Part shown: positions 61,960 to 64,000 of the stretch, piece by piece | Numbering within the stretch: the stretch's first letter is position 1 | Layout of the letters: each line of letters begins with the position of its first letter | From: Alphaproteobacteria bacterium | GTDB lineage: Bacteria; Pseudomonadota; Alphaproteobacteria; Acetobacterales; Acetobacteraceae | Direction: 5' to 3' | Assembly (NCBI GenBank): GCA_016869735.1 | Contig: VGDL01000008.1 | Span: 1 to 64,000, forward strand | Length of the DNA: 64,000 nt | The notes under the pieces: model-generated | What the model saw: only the letters and a program-made list of their open reading frames with translations | Databases searched by the model: none | Told to the model about the DNA's origin: nothing | Translations under genes and position numbers: made by a program

Positions 61960-63030
61960 ATGGAATTCGGCATTCTGATGACAAGCCACCCCAACCCGGT
62001 GGAAGAACCCTATCCGCATCAGGGCGTGACGGCGCGCACAACTGAGGAAATCCTGCGCGCCGAAGCGCTCGGCTTCGATACCGCCTGGATCGCGGAACAT
62101 CACTTCAGCACCACTTACGGCATCATGCCCGATTGCTTTGTGTATATGTCCTACCTCGCGGCACGCACCAGCCGCATCAAGCTCGCGGCAGGGGTGATCA
62201 CGCTGCCGCTGTATGACCCAATTCGCGTCGTGGAGAACACCGCTTTCGTGGATGTGCTTTCCAATGGCCGCGTGATGCTGGGCCTGGGCAGCGGGTATCG
62301 GCCCTATGAGTTTGAAGGTTTGGGCAAGGATTTTGAGGCGCGGCGCGATATTGTCGAAGAAAGCGTCAAGCTGATTTTCGATGGCTTCCATCGTCGGCGC
62401 TGGACGCATGAAGGCAATTTCTACAAGGGCAAGGTCGAAGGGCAATACGAAATGCTGCCCGTCCCGATCCAGCTTCCCCATCCGCCGCTCTATATGGCGG
62501 GCGGCACGGATCGGTCCATTGGCTATGCCGGGCGCAATGGTTTCGGGCTGATGCTGAGCACGCTGCCAGGCTTGGATACCTTGGTGTCACAATCGAAGAT
62601 TTATCGCGAGGCATTGGCAACAGCGCCTTCACCCCAACGCAACAACCCGGCTGCCGGACATATTGATATTGCGCGCATGGTCTATGTCGCGGAAACTGAT
62701 GAGCAGGCGCGCGCCGATACGGAAGAACACATTCTGCACCATATCCGCAATTTCAATAGTGCCGGCACCAGCGGCTATCTTGGCTCGGTTTCCGAAAAGG
62801 GGCAGGCGCTGGATTACGCGGTGCTGGCGGAAAACACCCTGTTGCATGGCAGCCCATCGACAGTAACTGCGAAGTTGTGCGCCCTGCAAGCACGTACGGG
62901 CATGACCAGCTTGCTGCTGCATTACCCCCCTTATTATGGGCATGAGAAAATCCTGCGCAGCCTGACGCTTTTCGCCCAGCATGTCATCCCGGCCTTCCGC
63001 CCGCCCGCCAGCCGCGTGGCCGCAGAATAG
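61960..63030 (+). CDS. LLM-class (luciferase-like) flavin-dependent oxidoreductase
   Basis: A 356-residue FMN or F420 barrel enzyme. EFGILMTSHPNPVEEPYPHQG starts it (shown in part below), then FDTAWIAEHHFSTTYGIMPD, RVMLGLGSGYRPYEFEGLG and the last half with SEKGQALDYAVLAENTLLHG. The AGGAGG site is ideally placed before ATG at 61960. It may oxygenate an aldehyde, ketone or sulfonate; the neighbouring flavoenzymes suggest one degradation pathway. Confidence 0.89.
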   Translation: MEFGILMTSHPNPVEEPYPHQGVTARTTEEILRAEALGFDTAWIAEHHFSTTYGIMPDCFVYMSYLAARTSRIKLAAGVITLPLYDPIRVVENTAFVDVLSNGRVMLGLGSGYRPYEFEGLGKDFEARRDIVEESVKLIFDGFHRRRWTHEGNFYKGKVEGQYEMLPVPIQLPHPPLYMAGGTDRSIGYAGRNGFGLMLSTLPGLDTLVSQSKIYREALATAPSPQRNNPAAGHIDIARMVYVAETDEQARADTEEHILHHIRNFNSAGTSGYLGSVSEKGQALDYAVLAENTLLHGSPSTVTAKLCALQARTGMTSLLLHYPPYYGHEKILRSLTLFAQHVIPAFRPPASRVAAE

Positions 63031-63114
63031 GCATGGATTTCGTCCGGCGGGTAGGGTAATTGGCGGGCACACTGGAAGCCTATTCCAGTCAACAGGGACA
63101 AGAGAGGAAATGCC

Positions 63115-64000
63115 ATGACACTTGAAAGAAGGTCCATTCTGACCGCTGGCGGCGGCGCTGCTGCCTTGGGTGCGCTACCCTGGCGGAGTGCACATGCTCA
63201 GGCGGCCAGCACCATCAAGATCGGCTTGCTGTCCGATATGTCCGGGCCATACCGGGATTTGAATGGCCCGAACAGTATTTCTGCCACCCGCCTTGCAATG
63301 CAGGAAATGACGGCGGCTCGCGGCCTTAATGTTGAGCTGGTGGTGGCTGACCATCAGAACCGCCCGGATGTCGGCGTCAATATCACGCGGCAATGGTTTG
63401 ACCGCGATGGCGTGGATATGGTGTTGAACCTTGCCGCTTCTTCCGTCGCACTTGCCGTTTCTGAATTGGCGCGTGAGAGAAACAAGGTTGCCATTGCAAC
63501 CTCCACAGCGACGTCTGATCTCACAGGTCGTGCGTGCAACGCCAATACAATCCACTGGGTTTATGATACCTATATGCTGGCGCGATCCACTGGCGCGGCC
63601 ATGGTGCGCGCGGGTGGTGATACCTGGTTCTTCATCACCGCCGATTACGCCTTCGGCCATGCGCTGGAACGCGATACGGCGGCCTTTGTGCGCGCCGCAG
63701 GTGGCCGCGTAGTTGGCCAGGTACGCACGCCCTTCCCGGGCACGACTGACTTTTCCTCCTTTATTTTGCAGGCGCAGGCAAGCCGCGCGAAAGTGATTGG
63801 CCTAGCCAATGCCGGCACGGATACGACCAACTGCATCAAGCAGGCCGCGGAATTCGGCATTACACGGCGCGGTATCAAGCTTGCTTCCATGCTCATGTTC
63901 ATCACCGATGTGCATGCGCTTGGGCTGGAAACGGCGCAGGGCCTGGTTTGCAGTGCTACCTATTATTGGGACATGAATGACCAAACGCGCAGTCTTGCAC
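63115..64000 (+). CDS. LivJ-like branched-chain-type ABC transporter binding protein (5' part)
   Basis: The first 295 codons of a protein that continues past the window. A Tat-like signal (ERRSILTAGGGAAALGAL ending SAHAQ) precedes a type I periplasmic binding fold: IKIGLLSDMSGPYRDLNGP, VADHQNRPDVGVN, then WFFITADYAFGHALERDT. It would bind amino acids, amides or aromatic acids. AGAGAGG precedes ATG at 63115. It closes the plus-strand catabolic run and suggests that permease genes follow. Confidence 0.88.
   Translation, partial: MTLERRSILTAGGGAAALGALPWRSAHAQAASTIKIGLLSDMSGPYRDLNGPNSISATRLAMQEMTAARGLNVELVVADHQNRPDVGVNITRQWFDRDGVDMVLNLAASSVALAVSELARERNKVAIATSTATSDLTGRACNANTIHWVYDTYMLARSTGAAMVRAGGDTWFFITADYAFGHALERDTAAFVRAAGGRVVGQVRTPFPGTTDFSSFILQAQASRAKVIGLANAGTDTTNCIKQAAEFGITRRGIKLASMLMFITDVHALGLETAQGLVCSATYYWDMNDQTRSLA

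Noticed and set aside
1-64000. tRNA, rRNA, CRISPR, insertion sequences, prophage
   Set aside because: Scanned the gaps for clover-leaf ends, regular spaced repeats and transposase motifs; none convincing.

Overview
The window reads as a stretch of chromosome from a GC-rich (roughly 62-65%) alphaproteobacterium, most like an acetic-acid-bacterium or Roseomonas relative in the Rhodospirillales. The reasons are the protein sequence style, the rimP-nusA-ylxR-infB-rbfA-truB-rpsO-pnp run, a SAM-II-type riboswitch before metZ, argH followed by a tiny lptM-like lipoprotein gene, and a TctC-type binding protein. The taxon is inferred from gene content, not from a marker search. No rRNA, tRNA, CRISPR array, transposase or phage gene was seen.

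Layout. 1-5.6 kb: housekeeping genes prs, a beta-type GST, a histidine phosphatase, rplY/ctc, pth and ychF. 5.6-14.9 kb, mostly minus strand: a small lipoprotein and an SDR, then ilvA, greA, carB, a LysE-type exporter, an SDR and carA. carA carries an N-terminal helix-turn-helix extension, and two GGGAA/TTCCC palindromes lie in its leader. 15-22 kb: VOC and cupin proteins, a YqeY-like protein, apaG, metZ with its riboswitch, a PRISE-like reductase, metK and trmB. 21.9-23 kb: a b561-type cytochrome and a YceI protein. 23-34 kb: the ribosome-maturation and translation operon from rimP to rpsO, then pnp. 34-38 kb: a nitronate monooxygenase-type flavoprotein, an alpha/beta hydrolase and an MFS transporter.

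37.9-45 kb is the most unusual part. Four consecutive genes share one architecture: a cytosolic N-terminal domain with a conserved G-(Q/R)-P-(V/I)-L-x-x-W/G-W-G type signature, one membrane span, a periplasmic helix and a proline-rich stalk. Each then carries a different C-terminal domain: a trypsin-like protease, a YfaP/DUF2135-like beta domain, and two I cannot name. Two of them are a recent tandem duplication with swapped C-termini. Two coiled-coil lipoproteins follow, then a palindromic repeat that supplies stop codons to the genes on both sides, then a PliI-like lysozyme-inhibitor protein. Together they look like an envelope assembly.

45.7-55 kb: a metallophosphoesterase, a TlpA-like thioredoxin, argH and lptM, a four-gene ABC importer operon ending in an arylmalonate-decarboxylase-like enzyme, uvrB and a DUF3429 membrane protein. 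55-64 kb: a catabolic region with a TctC binding protein, an acyl-CoA dehydrogenase-like protein lacking the usual catalytic Glu, an HpaI-type aldolase, a Baeyer-Villiger-type monooxygenase, an old-yellow-enzyme reductase, a 3-hydroxyisobutyrate-dehydrogenase-like enzyme, a luciferase-like flavoprotein and the start of a LivJ-like binding protein that runs off the window.
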